Assembly: GCF_947492965.1 (NCBI RefSeq)
Contig: NZ_CANLOZ010000008.1
Span: 115,590 to 179,589 of the forward strand
DNA: 64,000 nt
Origin: an uncultured Aquimarina sp.
Lineage (GTDB): Bacteria; Bacteroidota; Bacteroidia; Flavobacteriales; Flavobacteriaceae
Direction: 5' to 3'
This document shows, piece after piece, positions 27,632 through 36,966 of the stretch (position 1 is its first letter; the number at the start of each line of letters is the position of its first letter). A program made the translations under genes and the position numbers. The notes under the pieces are model-generated. The model was not told where the DNA came from. It saw only the letters and a list, made by a program, of their open reading frames with translations, and did not search any database.

Positions 27632-28996
27632 ATGAATTATCAAGATGTCATAGACAAGCAAAGGGCTTTTTTTGAAACCAATGCTACTAAAAATATCTCA
27701 TTTAGAATACAACAATTAAAACACCTTAAAAGTGTTTTACAACAAAATGAAGAGTTATTATACAATGCTATCTACTCAGATTTTAAAAAGTCCAAATACG
27801 AAACTTACACGACTGAGCTTGCGATCATGTACCATGAGATTGATCTAGCTCTGGTAAAAATCAAAAAATGGTCAAAAAAAAAGAGCGTTTCTACAGGACT
27901 TGCTAATCTTCCTGGAAAAACCTATATCATACCTGAACCTTTCGGAACTGTTTTGGTAATGGGTGCTTGGAATTATCCATATCAATTATCAATCGTACCT
28001 GCAATTGCTGCCATTACCGCTGGTTGTACGGTTATTATGAAACCAAGCGAAATACCAGCTAATTCTTCTTCCGTTATGGCTAAAATAATTAATGAAAATT
28101 TTAGTCCTGAATTCTTTAAAGTGATTGAAGGAGGAGTACCAGAAACTACAGAATTATTAAAAGTAAAATTTGATAAAATATTTTTTACTGGAAGTATTCC
28201 AGTTGGAAAGATCATATATCAGGCAGCTGCAAAACACCTCACCCCAGTAACTTTAGAACTTGGAGGAAAAAGTCCAGCAATTATTACCAAAGATGTCAAC
28301 ATCGACATGACTGCCAAACGTTTGGTTTGGGCTAAATTTTTGAATACTGGTCAGACTTGTATTGCTCCAGATTATGTAATGGTTGATAAGGCTGTACATG
28401 ATGATTTATTGGTTGCAATACAACGTCATATCGAGAGTGCAGATTATAAAGTAGAGAATCAAAATTATACGCAAATTGTAAATCAAAAAAACTTCGAACG
28501 ATTACAAAATATGATTGAACCTGAAAAGGTTTATTTTGGAGGAAATTGCGATGCTGAAAATCGCACTATATCGCCAACCGTAATGACTAGAGTTTCTTTT
28601 TCTGATAAAGTAATGCAAGAAGAGATTTTCGGTCCTATTTTACCAGTAATTTCTTTTGATCATTTAGATCAGGCTATTACCGATATCAAAAAATTATCCA
28701 AGCCTTTATCTTGTTATGTATTTACAAAAAGTAAAACAATAAAGAATAAAATACTACAAGAAATCTCATTTGGCGGAGGAGCTGTAAATGATGCTGTAAT
28801 GCATTTCATGGAACAAAATTTACCCTTTGGAGGTGTAGGTGATAGTGGTATTGGGAGCTATCATGGCAAAGCTGGTTTTGAAACCTTTTCACATTACAAA
28901 AGCATTTTGGAAAAATCCTTTTTAATAGAGCTAAACCTCAAATATTCTCCTTATACCAGCACCAAACTAAAATGGCTAAAAAGGTTGGTTGGATGA
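27632..28996 (+). CDS. Aldehyde dehydrogenase (class 3 / fatty aldehyde type)
   Basis: 454 residues, the shorter class-3 type. Catalytic Glu in TLELGGKSPAII and Cys in NTGQTCIAPDYV are in place, with FTGSIPVGK for NAD(P) binding and ALDH-typical MGAWNYPYQ. The C-terminus has a hydrophobic, basic end (LKYSPYTSTKLKWLKRL) that may touch the membrane, as in fatty aldehyde dehydrogenases. Co-directional with the hydroxylase gene. Confidence 0.92.
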   Translation: MNYQDVIDKQRAFFETNATKNISFRIQQLKHLKSVLQQNEELLYNAIYSDFKKSKYETYTTELAIMYHEIDLALVKIKKWSKKKSVSTGLANLPGKTYIIPEPFGTVLVMGAWNYPYQLSIVPAIAAITAGCTVIMKPSEIPANSSSVMAKIINENFSPEFFKVIEGGVPETTELLKVKFDKIFFTGSIPVGKIIYQAAAKHLTPVTLELGGKSPAIITKDVNIDMTAKRLVWAKFLNTGQTCIAPDYVMVDKAVHDDLLVAIQRHIESADYKVENQNYTQIVNQKNFERLQNMIEPEKVYFGGNCDAENRTISPTVMTRVSFSDKVMQEEIFGPILPVISFDHLDQAITDIKKLSKPLSCYVFTKSKTIKNKILQEISFGGGAVNDAVMHFMEQNLPFGGVGDSGIGSYHGKAGFETFSHYKSILEKSFLIELNLKYSPYTSTKLKWLKRLVG

Positions 28997-29020
28997 TCCT
29001 CGCGCTTACAAAGATTGCCT

Positions 29021-29038
29021 GATATTGATGTCAATATC
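29021..29038. repeat. Short perfect palindrome
   Basis: GATATTGA, TG, TCAATATC, 25 bases after the aldehyde dehydrogenase stop. No T run follows, so a weak terminator or a protein-binding site are both possible. Confidence 0.35.
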
Positions 29039-29222
29039 ACATCTTAAAAAATTCAAAATAAATCCTACTAAATTAGCGTAGCTGTTAAATCAAAGTTAAA
29101 AGCAAAAGAAACCTTATTTTGCTATAGTAACAAATAAGATGTTTAGAACACTACTAATTGCTATTAGATAATAACATTGAAAATAGCATAATCATTTTAT
29201 TCACTTTTAAAACTTTCTAAAC

Positions 29223-29711
29223 ATGAAAAAAATTGGAAAACTAATTTTGACACTAGTACTCGTAACTATTTATTCCTGTTCCACAGAAGATGCTAATGAT
29301 TCTCTTAACCAACAAAATTTAAATCCTGAAATAAACCAAAAGAGTTCTTGTGGATTTGGTCTTTTCCCTAATCAAGAATATGATTGCGGTTTCCAAAGAG
29401 GTTATAGTGATTGGGTTTATCACTACAATACTACGGTTCGTAATTATAATTATGACCCTTGTGAAGAGATAAGAATAGTTACTCCGAATGGCACAGTAGG
29501 AATTGCTGCTGGAAAAACAAATGCTTCTAGTAACATTATTCAGATTACCCAAAACAATAACCAAGGGTATTATAATGATTTATTCGATGATCTTTCAACA
29601 GAATTTTTAAAAGGAAAAGCGGCTGGATATTCTTTTGGAAGAGGGCAAGAACCATTGTCTTTACCAGGCGATCCAGATTGTACTAACGGACTTGGTGATG
29701 GGATTTTTTAA
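29223..29711 (+). CDS. Small lipoprotein of unknown function
   Basis: 162 residues. Lipoprotein signal ends at Cys19 (VTIYSC). The mature part has paired Cys residues (SCGFG, DCGF, DPCEE, DCTNG), many Gly/Asn/Tyr and short repeats of Y-N-Y. No family recognised. It is flanked by a 15-pair stem-loop downstream and has no operon partner. Confidence 0.7.
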   Translation: MKKIGKLILTLVLVTIYSCSTEDANDSLNQQNLNPEINQKSSCGFGLFPNQEYDCGFQRGYSDWVYHYNTTVRNYNYDPCEEIRIVTPNGTVGIAAGKTNASSNIIQITQNNNQGYYNDLFDDLSTEFLKGKAAGYSFGRGQEPLSLPGDPDCTNGLGDGIF

Positions 29712-29720
29712 AATTTAGAC

Positions 29721-29760
29721 TTACTAGTGTCCTTAACATTTTCTATAAGGGCACTAGTAA
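29721..29760. terminator. Long stem-loop between convergent genes
   Basis: TTACTAGTGTCCTTA pairs with TAAGGGCACTAGTAA with one mismatch. There is no strong T run, so it may act as an mRNA end or barrier between the lipoprotein gene and kmo. Confidence 0.5.
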
Positions 29761-29795
29761 TTAACTATCTCCTTTGATTCTTGATAAAACGCTGG

Positions 29796-31157
29796 CTAAA
29801 ATTGTAGAGAATTCCTCATATTTAAAGATGCAATGATTTTCTGTTCTACCTCATCACTATCCCATTTTTCTTCGATATTATCAATATTCATTACTTCATC
29901 CATAATAGCTGCTTGTTGATCTCCAATCGCAAGAGCCTCAGCATAAGGTCGATTCGTAAAAGTAACCCTAGAATATAAAGGAACCCATTTATCAGGATGG
30001 TTTTCAGAAAAACGCTTTTCTATTTTCTTTCGAAGTAAAAAATTGGAATCCGCAGTTTTACTGCTCATTTCCATAAAATTACGATAAGAAAGTTCTGCAA
30101 TAGCATCTGTGCTTGGTTTTCTAGCTTCTTGATATTCCTCAAAAATCTCTTGCCAATTTTCTCCATTATGGTCTTCTATAATCTGATCAAGTACAGAAAT
30201 ATCCTCAAAACCTGCATTAATTCCTTGTCCATAAAATGGGACAATAGCGTGTGCTGAATCTCCTACCAAAACAACTTTATCCCAATAGCTCCAAGGATAG
30301 CATTTCATCGTAACTAATGCACTCGTAGGATTATTATTAAAATCATTTAAAAGTGTTGGCATAAGATCTATAGTATCCGGAAAGTACTTTTGCCAAAATT
30401 CTTTTACCTCTTCATCCGTCTTTAAACTCTCAAAAGAATTCTCTCCTTCATGCGGCATAAATAAAGTGCAAGTAAAACTTCCATCTAAATTTGGCAAGGC
30501 AATCAACATAAACTTTCCTCTAGGCCAAATATGAAGTGAATTTTTATCTAATTTATGTGTTCCATCTTCATTAGCGGGGATACCTAATTCTTTATATCCT
30601 GCATCTAAAAAATCTTGTGAATAATCAAATCTACTTCTTCGCTGCATTTTATGTCGTACTCTAGAAAAGGCACCATCACATCCAAAAATTAAATCATATT
30701 GATACTCCTTCCACTCCCCTTTTTCTGTCTCTCCTGTATAAATTTTAGCTTCTGGTAAATTTACATCCCACACTTTTTCATTAAATCTAAAAACGGCTCC
30801 AGACTCTTCTGCCAAACTAATCATTTTTCGATTTAATACCCCTCTGGAAATTGAATATATCGCTTCGCCTTCTTTTCCATAATATTGATGGTATATAGGC
30901 TGTCCATTTACATGCATCGTTCTTTTATCCATTGGAATAGCTAGTTTTCTAATTTCTTCACCAATTCCAACAGTATCCAAAGCTTTCCAACCTCTAACTG
31001 ACATTGCTAGATTGATTGACCTACCACTAAATTTTACCTGTCTAATATCGGGTCTTCTATCAAAAACAGTTACTTTATGGTTACGCTTTCTTAGATAAAT
31101 TGCTAATAGTGAACCCGCTAGGCCACTTCCCACGATAGCTATATTTTTTGGTTGCAT
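29796..31157 (-). CDS. kmo: Kynurenine 3-monooxygenase
   Basis: 453 residues from the ATG at 31157; the longer frame to 31232 adds 25 residues before the FAD fold and is unlikely. It hydroxylates kynurenine using FAD and NADPH. Seen: IVGSGLAGSLLAIYL (dinucleotide fold), RSINLAMSVRGWKAL, CDGAFSRVR, and VLVGDSAHAIVPFYGQGINAGFEDI (second FAD motif). The C-terminal region matches the bacterial members, which lack the eukaryotic membrane anchor. Kynureninase lies 6.7 kb to the right on the same strand. Confidence 0.94.
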   Translation of the reverse strand: MQPKNIAIVGSGLAGSLLAIYLRKRNHKVTVFDRRPDIRQVKFSGRSINLAMSVRGWKALDTVGIGEEIRKLAIPMDKRTMHVNGQPIYHQYYGKEGEAIYSISRGVLNRKMISLAEESGAVFRFNEKVWDVNLPEAKIYTGETEKGEWKEYQYDLIFGCDGAFSRVRHKMQRRSRFDYSQDFLDAGYKELGIPANEDGTHKLDKNSLHIWPRGKFMLIALPNLDGSFTCTLFMPHEGENSFESLKTDEEVKEFWQKYFPDTIDLMPTLLNDFNNNPTSALVTMKCYPWSYWDKVVLVGDSAHAIVPFYGQGINAGFEDISVLDQIIEDHNGENWQEIFEEYQEARKPSTDAIAELSYRNFMEMSSKTADSNFLLRKKIEKRFSENHPDKWVPLYSRVTFTNRPYAEALAIGDQQAAIMDEVMNIDNIEEKWDSDEVEQKIIASLNMRNSLQF

Positions 31158-31307
31158 ATGTAAAAGTGATTCCAGTTTGCCAAAATATGAAAAAGGAACA
31201 TTATACGATCCGAGTTTTAATGTTCTTGGCAAACTAGCTCTATATACTTCAGAGCTTTTGTTGACACCAAAACCTTCAGCAAATGTAAAAAAATTATCAA
31301 TGAATTG

Positions 31308-32108
31308 TTACTTAAATGCTTTAATAGCAAATAGTATTGGGTATAATTTATCCTTAGTTTCGAACATTCCGTCATTATTCCTTGTCATATTAGGAAACAC
31401 GTTGTACGGAGATTGATCATATTCTTTTAAGTATTCTATAGTTAATCCAGCTTCAGATAGAGCAGACACTACCTCTCCCAATCCATGGTTCCACCCATAT
31501 TCTTTACTAATCATGCTAGAGTTCATATCAGCATAAGTACCCTGATATTCTTCATAGATAGCTTCTTTTTGATGATATCCATATTTCATTTTAGGGGTTT
31601 CTTCTAGGTAATCAAACATCCAAACTATAGGATGAAACTCTACTATATAAAAGATTCCTCCCGGTTTTAATCTTTCTGCAATCACTTGCCCCCAAGGTTT
31701 CAAATCGGGTAACCAACCTATTACGCCATAACTCGTAAAAACAATATCGAATTTTTCCTTTACATGATAAGAAGTATCCAACACATTACAACAATAGAAA
31801 TTAGCTTCTAACTTTAATTCCTTTGCTAGTTCTTTTGCTAGGTTTATTCCTTTATCAGAAATATCAATTCCCGTACATTCAGCTCCCATCCTACTCCAGC
31901 TTAGAGTATCCTGTCCAAAATGACATTGCAAGTGCAATAATGATTTTCCCGAAACATCTCCCAATGCCTCTAATTCAAATTTTGCAAGAGAGCTTCTCCC
32001 ATCTTTAAAAGATTTTACATCATAAAACTCACTAGCTGCATGTATCGAAACCTTTGTATCCCAAGTCGATTTATTGGTCGAAAAATATTCTTGAAAATCT
32101 TTACTCAT
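31308..32108 (-). CDS. Class I SAM-dependent methyltransferase
   Basis: 266 residues. Motif I is LLHLQCHFGQDTLSWSRMGAECTGIDIS, where the usual Gly-x-Gly is partly replaced by HFGQ, a form seen in a common bacterial subfamily. The body has FDIVFTSYGVIGWLPDL and GGIFYIVEFHP. Substrate unknown. An AGAGGTG stretch 5 bases before ATG is a rare Shine-Dalgarno-like site in this genome, and an exact -7 box lies upstream. Confidence 0.88.
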   Translation of the reverse strand: MSKDFQEYFSTNKSTWDTKVSIHAASEFYDVKSFKDGRSSLAKFELEALGDVSGKSLLHLQCHFGQDTLSWSRMGAECTGIDISDKGINLAKELAKELKLEANFYCCNVLDTSYHVKEKFDIVFTSYGVIGWLPDLKPWGQVIAERLKPGGIFYIVEFHPIVWMFDYLEETPKMKYGYHQKEAIYEEYQGTYADMNSSMISKEYGWNHGLGEVVSALSEAGLTIEYLKEYDQSPYNVFPNMTRNNDGMFETKDKLYPILFAIKAFK

Positions 32109-32128
32109 TATATCACCTCTTTTTTTTA

Positions 32129-32136
32129 CAAAACTA
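32129..32136 (-). promoter_or_regulatory. -7 box for the methyltransferase gene
   Basis: Minus strand TAGTTTTG, exact TAnnTTTG, 20 bases before the ATG at 32108. Confidence 0.5.
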
Positions 32137-32399
32137 CATATAAAGTACTTTAACCGCTTTCATTAAATAAGATTTATTAGACTTTCCCTAACATATTTTA
32201 TCAAGTTAAATAATTAATTTTGTATCAACTTAACATTGAAAGTTATTTGATCATTTTATGAAGTGGTAAAAGGAACATGTAATTTTTTAAATGCAATTGC
32301 GACTTATACGTCATACATAATTATTCAGATTTTTTAATCTACATATTTTTTGCCCCGGTATTGTAGTATAATTTAATGATTTACTTAAAACGTACCAGT

Positions 32400-32867
32400 A
32401 TGAAAACTTTTTACAATTCATTTTTCACAGCAATTTTCTCATTGATAAGTTTATCCTTTTCTTATTCGCAAGAAGATATGTATAAATCTCAACTAGAGAC
32501 AGTATACTTACAAAACACCAAAGAAACTATCTATAAGAATACTTTTAGTCAATATAATAACGACTTAATCGCTTTAAATGAAATTAAGTTCAAAAAAGAA
32601 ATAAAAAATTTAAAGGGAAAAAGTAGTCTTTTATTTTTTGATTCAAATAAAGAAAAAATAGTGTTAGAAAAAGCTTCTTATCTGAAAATCATACGAAAAG
32701 CTGCTAATAGAAGTAAAAACAAAGATTCCTTTGAAACTTTTTTACGAAACAATTTACCACAACTCTCTAATCAATTGTCACAAGATAACAATCTGGAACA
32801 ATTGTATTTTATATCTAGAAAGAATACATTTAATGGTAAAATAGACGCGTTACCCAGCGTTCTATAG
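32400..32867 (+). CDS. Secreted protein of unknown function
   Basis: 155 residues from the ATG at 32400, which opens a signal peptide (MKTFYNSFFTAIFSLISLSFSYSQ). The rest is Lys/Asn/Leu-rich and mostly helical, with no motif recognised. The DoxX-like gene follows after 31 bases. Confidence 0.65.
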   Translation: MKTFYNSFFTAIFSLISLSFSYSQEDMYKSQLETVYLQNTKETIYKNTFSQYNNDLIALNEIKFKKEIKNLKGKSSLLFFDSNKEKIVLEKASYLKIIRKAANRSKNKDSFETFLRNNLPQLSNQLSQDNNLEQLYFISRKNTFNGKIDALPSVL

Positions 32868-32898
32868 TAACTAACACAAACTCTGAAAATATTTAACA

Positions 32899-33270
32899 AT
32901 GAAAAAGGCCATACCCCTGGTACTAAGAATAATTGTAGCTATTATTCTTATACAAACCCTTAGATTTAAGTTTACTGCGCACCCCGACAGTGTTTATATT
33001 TTTTCAAAAGTGGGCTTAGAACCTTACGGAAGAATAGCCACCGGAATTGTAGAATTAATTGCCGGAATCTTATTATTAATTCCTAAAACAGTATGGATAG
33101 GTGCTACGATAACACTTGGTGTTATTGGAGGAGCTATTTTTATGCACTTAACTAAATTAGGAGTTGAAATCAACAATGATGGAGGTGTTCTTTTTATTAC
33201 CGCATTATTAACATTTATTCTAAGTGGTATTATTCTTTGGATAAAAAGAAGAGAAATTAAATTCTTCTAA
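32899..33270 (+). CDS. DoxX-like membrane protein
   Basis: 123 residues with four predicted membrane helices. LRIIVAIILIQTLRFKFTAHPDSVYIF followed by GRIATGIVELIAGILLLIP fits the DoxX-like family of small four-helix proteins. Function in this group is not established; some are tied to thiol or redox stress. Closed by a strong terminator. Confidence 0.82.
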   Translation: MKKAIPLVLRIIVAIILIQTLRFKFTAHPDSVYIFSKVGLEPYGRIATGIVELIAGILLLIPKTVWIGATITLGVIGGAIFMHLTKLGVEINNDGGVLFITALLTFILSGIILWIKRREIKFF

Positions 33271-33288
33271 AACTTATATACTTACTGT

Positions 33289-33319
33289 AAAAAACCTCCA
33301 ATTTTTGGAGGTTTTTTTT
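33289..33319 (+). terminator. Terminator after the DoxX-like gene
   Basis: AAAACCTCCA pairs with TGGAGGTTTT, followed by a run of T. Confidence 0.85.
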
Positions 33320-33730
33320 ATTTAGGGAAAAATCTACAAGCGGTTAGGAAAAAATGACATTCTGTAGCCCTTATTATTACTTCATCTTTGTAATGTTAAT
33401 TTAAAACAATACAAAAATGACAGTAGATAATAAATCCATATTCAATTTAATAGAAATTTTTCGTCAAGGAAAAAGAACAATTGTAAACACGTTTAATACA
33501 AAAGCTCATTGTGAGCAAAGAAGTCATCATGATTTTTATTGTGATGTAGAAAGACCTTTTATAGCTTCAAAAAAATAGAGGAAGGAAAAATTGACAAGTC
33601 ATCGGGAAAAACGAACATTCTAATACACATATTTCGATCGGATCTTTGCCTTGTTAAATTAAATAACAATTAAAACTTAAATATAAATCCATTCTGAAGC
33701 GCTGGCTCAGAATACTAAAAAATCACAATC
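33320..33730. other. Intergenic region with one possible small gene
   Basis: Between the DoxX-like terminator and the AhpD-like gene. It holds a 53-codon frame (33417-33578), a GATCTTTG near-match to the -7 box around 33640, and nothing else recognised. Confidence 0.4.
33417..33578 (+). CDS. Possible small protein (53 residues)
   Basis: ATG 33417 to TAG 33578, 53 residues, in a gap with no other gene. It starts with MTVDNKSIFNLIEIF and has a His/Cys-rich middle (AHCEQRSHHDFYCD) that could bind metal. CATCTTTG, one base off the -7 consensus, lies about 25 bases upstream. Coding status rests only on length and position. Confidence 0.4.
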   Translation: MTVDNKSIFNLIEIFRQGKRTIVNTFNTKAHCEQRSHHDFYCDVERPFIASKK

Positions 33731-34279
33731 ATGGCAACAATTAATGTACCAACAAGAGAAGAAGTAAACAGTACCAACCAAGGTATCTTTGACAATCTTA
33801 CAAAAGCGTTAGGATTTGTTCCTAATCTTTATGCGACATACGCACATAGTGAAACAGCATTAGAAAATTATTTAAACTTCTCTAACGCTAAAACATCATT
33901 AAAAGCTAAAGAAAAAGAAGTAGTAAACTTAGCGGTAAGCGAAGTTAACAATTGTATTTATTGTTTATCTGCACATACTGCAATTGGAAAGATGAACGGT
34001 TTTACAGATGAACAAATATTAGAATTGAGAGCTGGGCAAGCTTCTTTTGACTCTAAATTAGATGCGCTGGCTAAATTAGCTAAGAACATTACAGAAAATA
34101 GAGGTCGTGCGGATCAAGAAGTAGTAGACAATTTCTTTGCGGCTGGATATGATAAAGGAAACTTAATTGACACGATTGTATTGGTAGGTGATAAAACTAT
34201 CTCAAACTACATTCATAGTACTACTCAAGTTCCTGTTGATTTCCCTGTAGCACAACCATTAGAAACTACTACAGCATAA
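33731..34279 (+). CDS. AhpD-like carboxymuconolactone decarboxylase family protein
   Basis: 182 residues. The peroxidase-type active site is present: Cys75-x-x-Cys78 with His82 in NCIYCLSAHT, preceded by the Glu-containing helix KEKEVVNLAVSEV. The family reduces peroxides or acts in organic hydroperoxide defence. The next gene is a cupredoxin-like protein in the same direction, after a perfect stem-loop. Confidence 0.9.
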   Translation: MATINVPTREEVNSTNQGIFDNLTKALGFVPNLYATYAHSETALENYLNFSNAKTSLKAKEKEVVNLAVSEVNNCIYCLSAHTAIGKMNGFTDEQILELRAGQASFDSKLDALAKLAKNITENRGRADQEVVDNFFAAGYDKGNLIDTIVLVGDKTISNYIHSTTQVPVDFPVAQPLETTTA

Positions 34280-34320
34280 TAAAATATCAACCACCAATAA
34301 ATACTAACAATTAGACAATT

Positions 34321-34360
34321 CTGAGAAGAAAGAATTCAGAAAGAAACTCTTTCTTCTCAG
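34321..34360. repeat. Perfect 13-base inverted repeat
   Basis: CTGAGAAGAAAGA (34321-34333) and TCTTTCTTCTCAG (34348-34360). It lies between the AhpD-like and cupredoxin-like genes with no T run on the plus side, so it could be a stabilising mRNA end or an RNA switch. Confidence 0.5.
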
Positions 34361-34408
34361 AAAATCAAAAAAATCATTTTCAACCTTAATTATTTAAATA
34401 CTAAAATC

Positions 34409-34777
34409 ATGAAAAAATTAATCACATTATTCACATTCATTTTCGCAATTACTTTAAGTGCAAATGCTCAAGATGTTAAAACTGTTTCTTTAGAGCAGAC
34501 TAAAGGAGAGTTTACTCAAAAACAAGTTACTTTATCAGAAGGAAGTTATGTTTTCAATATCTCAAATAACAACTCAGGTACTGATGTTGGGTTTGTTCTA
34601 GTACCAGCTGGAAAAGACGCTTCTAATCCTAAAAATCATATTCAGGAAGCTTATGTAACTAAAGTTGTAGCAGAAGGAAAAACTGAGAGTTCAAAAACAG
34701 TAACGTTACAAAAAGGAGAATACACTTATTTTTGTCCATTAAATAAAACTCCACAATATAAACTTATTGTAGAGTAA
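34409..34777 (+). CDS. Secreted cupredoxin-like protein
   Basis: 122 residues with a signal peptide (MKKLITLFTFIFAITLSANAQ). The beta-sandwich end 'KGEYTYFCPLNKTPQYKLIVE' follows the cupredoxin blueprint (one Cys near the C-terminus and the last strand). The second histidine that normally follows the Cys is missing, so a classic blue copper site looks incomplete. Likely periplasmic; it may be a structural relative that no longer binds copper. Confidence 0.7.
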   Translation: MKKLITLFTFIFAITLSANAQDVKTVSLEQTKGEFTQKQVTLSEGSYVFNISNNNSGTDVGFVLVPAGKDASNPKNHIQEAYVTKVVAEGKTESSKTVTLQKGEYTYFCPLNKTPQYKLIVE

Positions 34778-34800
34778 TTATTTTGAAATATTAAACTTTA

Positions 34801-34828
34801 AAACTCCCTTTTTTTAAGGGAGTTTTTT
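34801..34828 (+). terminator. Terminator after the cupredoxin-like gene
   Basis: AAACTCCCTT pairs with AAGGGAGTTT and is followed by a T run. Confidence 0.85.
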
Positions 34829-34931
34829 GTTTTAAATAATATCCACTAAACTTAGATAAAAACCTAAAACCTTGTTAATAAAATTGATCCAGGCATTGCT
34901 TTATATATTTTAGCCTAAAATTTCCATTATA

Positions 34932-35645
34932 ATGAGATATCTAGTTGGACTACTTTTATGTTCTTTTATTGTTTTTTCGTGTAAAAAAGATGCTAAAAAA
35001 CAATACACATATGATAACAATGACGAAATAAAGGAAGAGAAAACAATTACTAAAATTCTTAGCACTACAGAAGCAATAGCCTTAGCAAATGGTTTTGATC
35101 AATGGGAAAAAGTGCAAGAAATTAAATTTACTTTTAACATAGATCGCGACAGTAGTCATTACGAACGTTCCTGGAACTGGAAACCGAAAAAAAATGAAAT
35201 CATCCTAACCACTGCCAAGGACACAATTGCATATAACCGCTCAAATATCGACAGTGTTGCTATCAGAGCCGACCAAGGTTTTATTAATGATAAGTATTGG
35301 TTATTAGCACCTTTTAATTTGGTTTGGGATCAAAACAGCTTTACATCCTCACATGAAGTAAAAGCAATTGCTCCTATTAGCAATAAAGAAATGCAGAAAC
35401 TCACTATCGTTTATAAAAATGAAGGTGGATATACACCTGGAGATGCTTATGATTTCTATTTCGAAGGAGATTTTAAAATAAAAGAATGGGTATTTAGAGA
35501 AAAAAACAAACCAGAACCATCATTGATAACTTCGTGGGAAGATTATGAAAGCTTCAACGGGATACAAATTGCGAAAACCCATCAGAAAAACGAAGGTAAC
35601 TGGAAACTTTACTTCACAAATATTGAAGTGATTACAGACAAATAA
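34932..35645 (+). CDS. Lipoprotein of unknown function
   Basis: 237 residues. The lipoprotein signal ends at Cys17 (IVFSC). The body has Trp-rich strands (YERSWNWKPKKNE, KYWLLAPFNLVW) that suggest an extracytoplasmic beta fold. No family recognised with confidence. It converges with the MFS gene. Confidence 0.72.
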   Translation: MRYLVGLLLCSFIVFSCKKDAKKQYTYDNNDEIKEEKTITKILSTTEAIALANGFDQWEKVQEIKFTFNIDRDSSHYERSWNWKPKKNEIILTTAKDTIAYNRSNIDSVAIRADQGFINDKYWLLAPFNLVWDQNSFTSSHEVKAIAPISNKEMQKLTIVYKNEGGYTPGDAYDFYFEGDFKIKEWVFREKNKPEPSLITSWEDYESFNGIQIAKTHQKNEGNWKLYFTNIEVITDK

Positions 35646-35664
35646 CTATTATTAGCTACGTAAG

Positions 35665-36828
35665 CTAATTAGATCTTCTTTTAGAAATAAATAGAGTTAC
35701 CATTAAAGCAATTAGTGTAGCTACTAGTAATGCAGTAAAACTGAGTTTCAGACTTTCAATTTTGGATAATAAACCAAGGAATGGCGGACTCACCAAAAAG
35801 CCAAGATATCCAAATCCAGCAACGAATGATATTCCTTCTGCAGGTGAGACTCCTTTTGTTTTTCCTGCCAATCTAAATAATTCTGGAATAATCACGGAGA
35901 ATCCCAAACCTATCAGTCCAAAACCAAGTATACTAAGTATTAAAGTACTGCTCAGCACAGAGATAAACCCTAAAGCACTAATGGAAGCTCCTCCTATGAT
36001 AATTGTTAAGGATCCAAAACTTTTACTCACTGCATCTCCAAAAAATCGACCTATCGTCATCATAAGAGAAAAAGCCACAAATCCAAAACCAGAGATTTTC
36101 TCAGAAGCAATTTTTACAATATCCTGCATATAGAGTTTACTCCAATGCTCTATCGCACCTTCGCTACCCATTATCAAAAAAGCAATCACGGTTAATCCTA
36201 ATAAAGGTTTTACAATTTTAAAATCGAAAGACTTCTTAGTACTTTCTTCTTTTTTTCCTTTAATCATAACATAAGCGCTACAAACCAAAAGATTTGTTAT
36301 GATAACGAAAGTAGTCGCCAATAACATATGAATAATAGGGACTTCTATCTTGGTTATTAAAAAGCCTCCGATACCTGCCCCGATAACACCTCCTAAACTA
36401 AAAAAACCATGCGAAGCGGACATGATATGAACTGCATCTGTCTGTTCTATTTCAGACACCAGAGCATTCATAGCGATATCTGTTAAGCAAGCGAATAATC
36501 CCACCAGATATAAGACAGCACATAATAACAAATATGTAGGAGCTAGTAAGGGGATTAAAAAAAGTAAAGAAAAAATAATGATTCCTATCATCGTTGTCTT
36601 TCCTACTCCAATTCGTTTTATAATCAATGAAGATATTGGAATCATGGTAAGAGTTCCTAATGCAAAACAAAATAAGGCAATTCCTAACTGTGCGTCATCA
36701 ATGGCCAATTTTGCTCTTACCTTTGGTATATACAACACCCAAGTACCTGTCATGATATTAAGAGATGCGAAAACCCAAGCTGGACCAAAGTAACGTAGTT
36801 TTGTAAGAATAAGATATAAAGAATTCAA
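35665..36828 (-). CDS. MFS transporter
   Basis: 387 residues with 12 likely membrane helices in two blocks split by a charged loop (MIKGKKEESTKK) near residue 195. Long runs of Gly and small residues in helices (GVIGAGIGGF) and the overall length fit the major facilitator superfamily. Substrate is not clear; sugar or drug export are both possible. It faces an AraC-type regulator gene, a common pairing of transporter and regulator. Confidence 0.85.
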   Translation of the reverse strand: MNSLYLILTKLRYFGPAWVFASLNIMTGTWVLYIPKVRAKLAIDDAQLGIALFCFALGTLTMIPISSLIIKRIGVGKTTMIGIIIFSLLFLIPLLAPTYLLLCAVLYLVGLFACLTDIAMNALVSEIEQTDAVHIMSASHGFFSLGGVIGAGIGGFLITKIEVPIIHMLLATTFVIITNLLVCSAYVMIKGKKEESTKKSFDFKIVKPLLGLTVIAFLIMGSEGAIEHWSKLYMQDIVKIASEKISGFGFVAFSLMMTIGRFFGDAVSKSFGSLTIIIGGASISALGFISVLSSTLILSILGFGLIGLGFSVIIPELFRLAGKTKGVSPAEGISFVAGFGYLGFLVSPPFLGLLSKIESLKLSFTALLVATLIALMVTLFISKRRSN

Positions 36829-36954
36829 AATCTGCTATTTAAACTTTTAAGTATTTCTCAAAATTACTAACAAAATATTAAGTATAAATAACACAAAATA
36901 TTCAAACATTAAAACAATTTATTCTTTTATAGCTTTATATATAGCCTATTATGA

Positions 36955-36962
36955 TAATTTTG
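36955..36962 (+). promoter_or_regulatory. -7 box for the AraC-type gene, likely leaderless
   Basis: TAATTTTG, exact TAnnTTTG, four bases before the ATG at 36967. Confidence 0.5.
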
Positions 36963-36966
36963 TTTT

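Noticed and set aside
31158..31232. 25-residue N-terminal extension of kynurenine 3-monooxygenase
   Set aside because: The FAD-binding strand starts right after the ATG at 31157, as in the family.
34143..34279. Link between the AhpD-like gene and the AraC or kyn genes
   Set aside because: A terminator at 34801 and opposite strands separate them.
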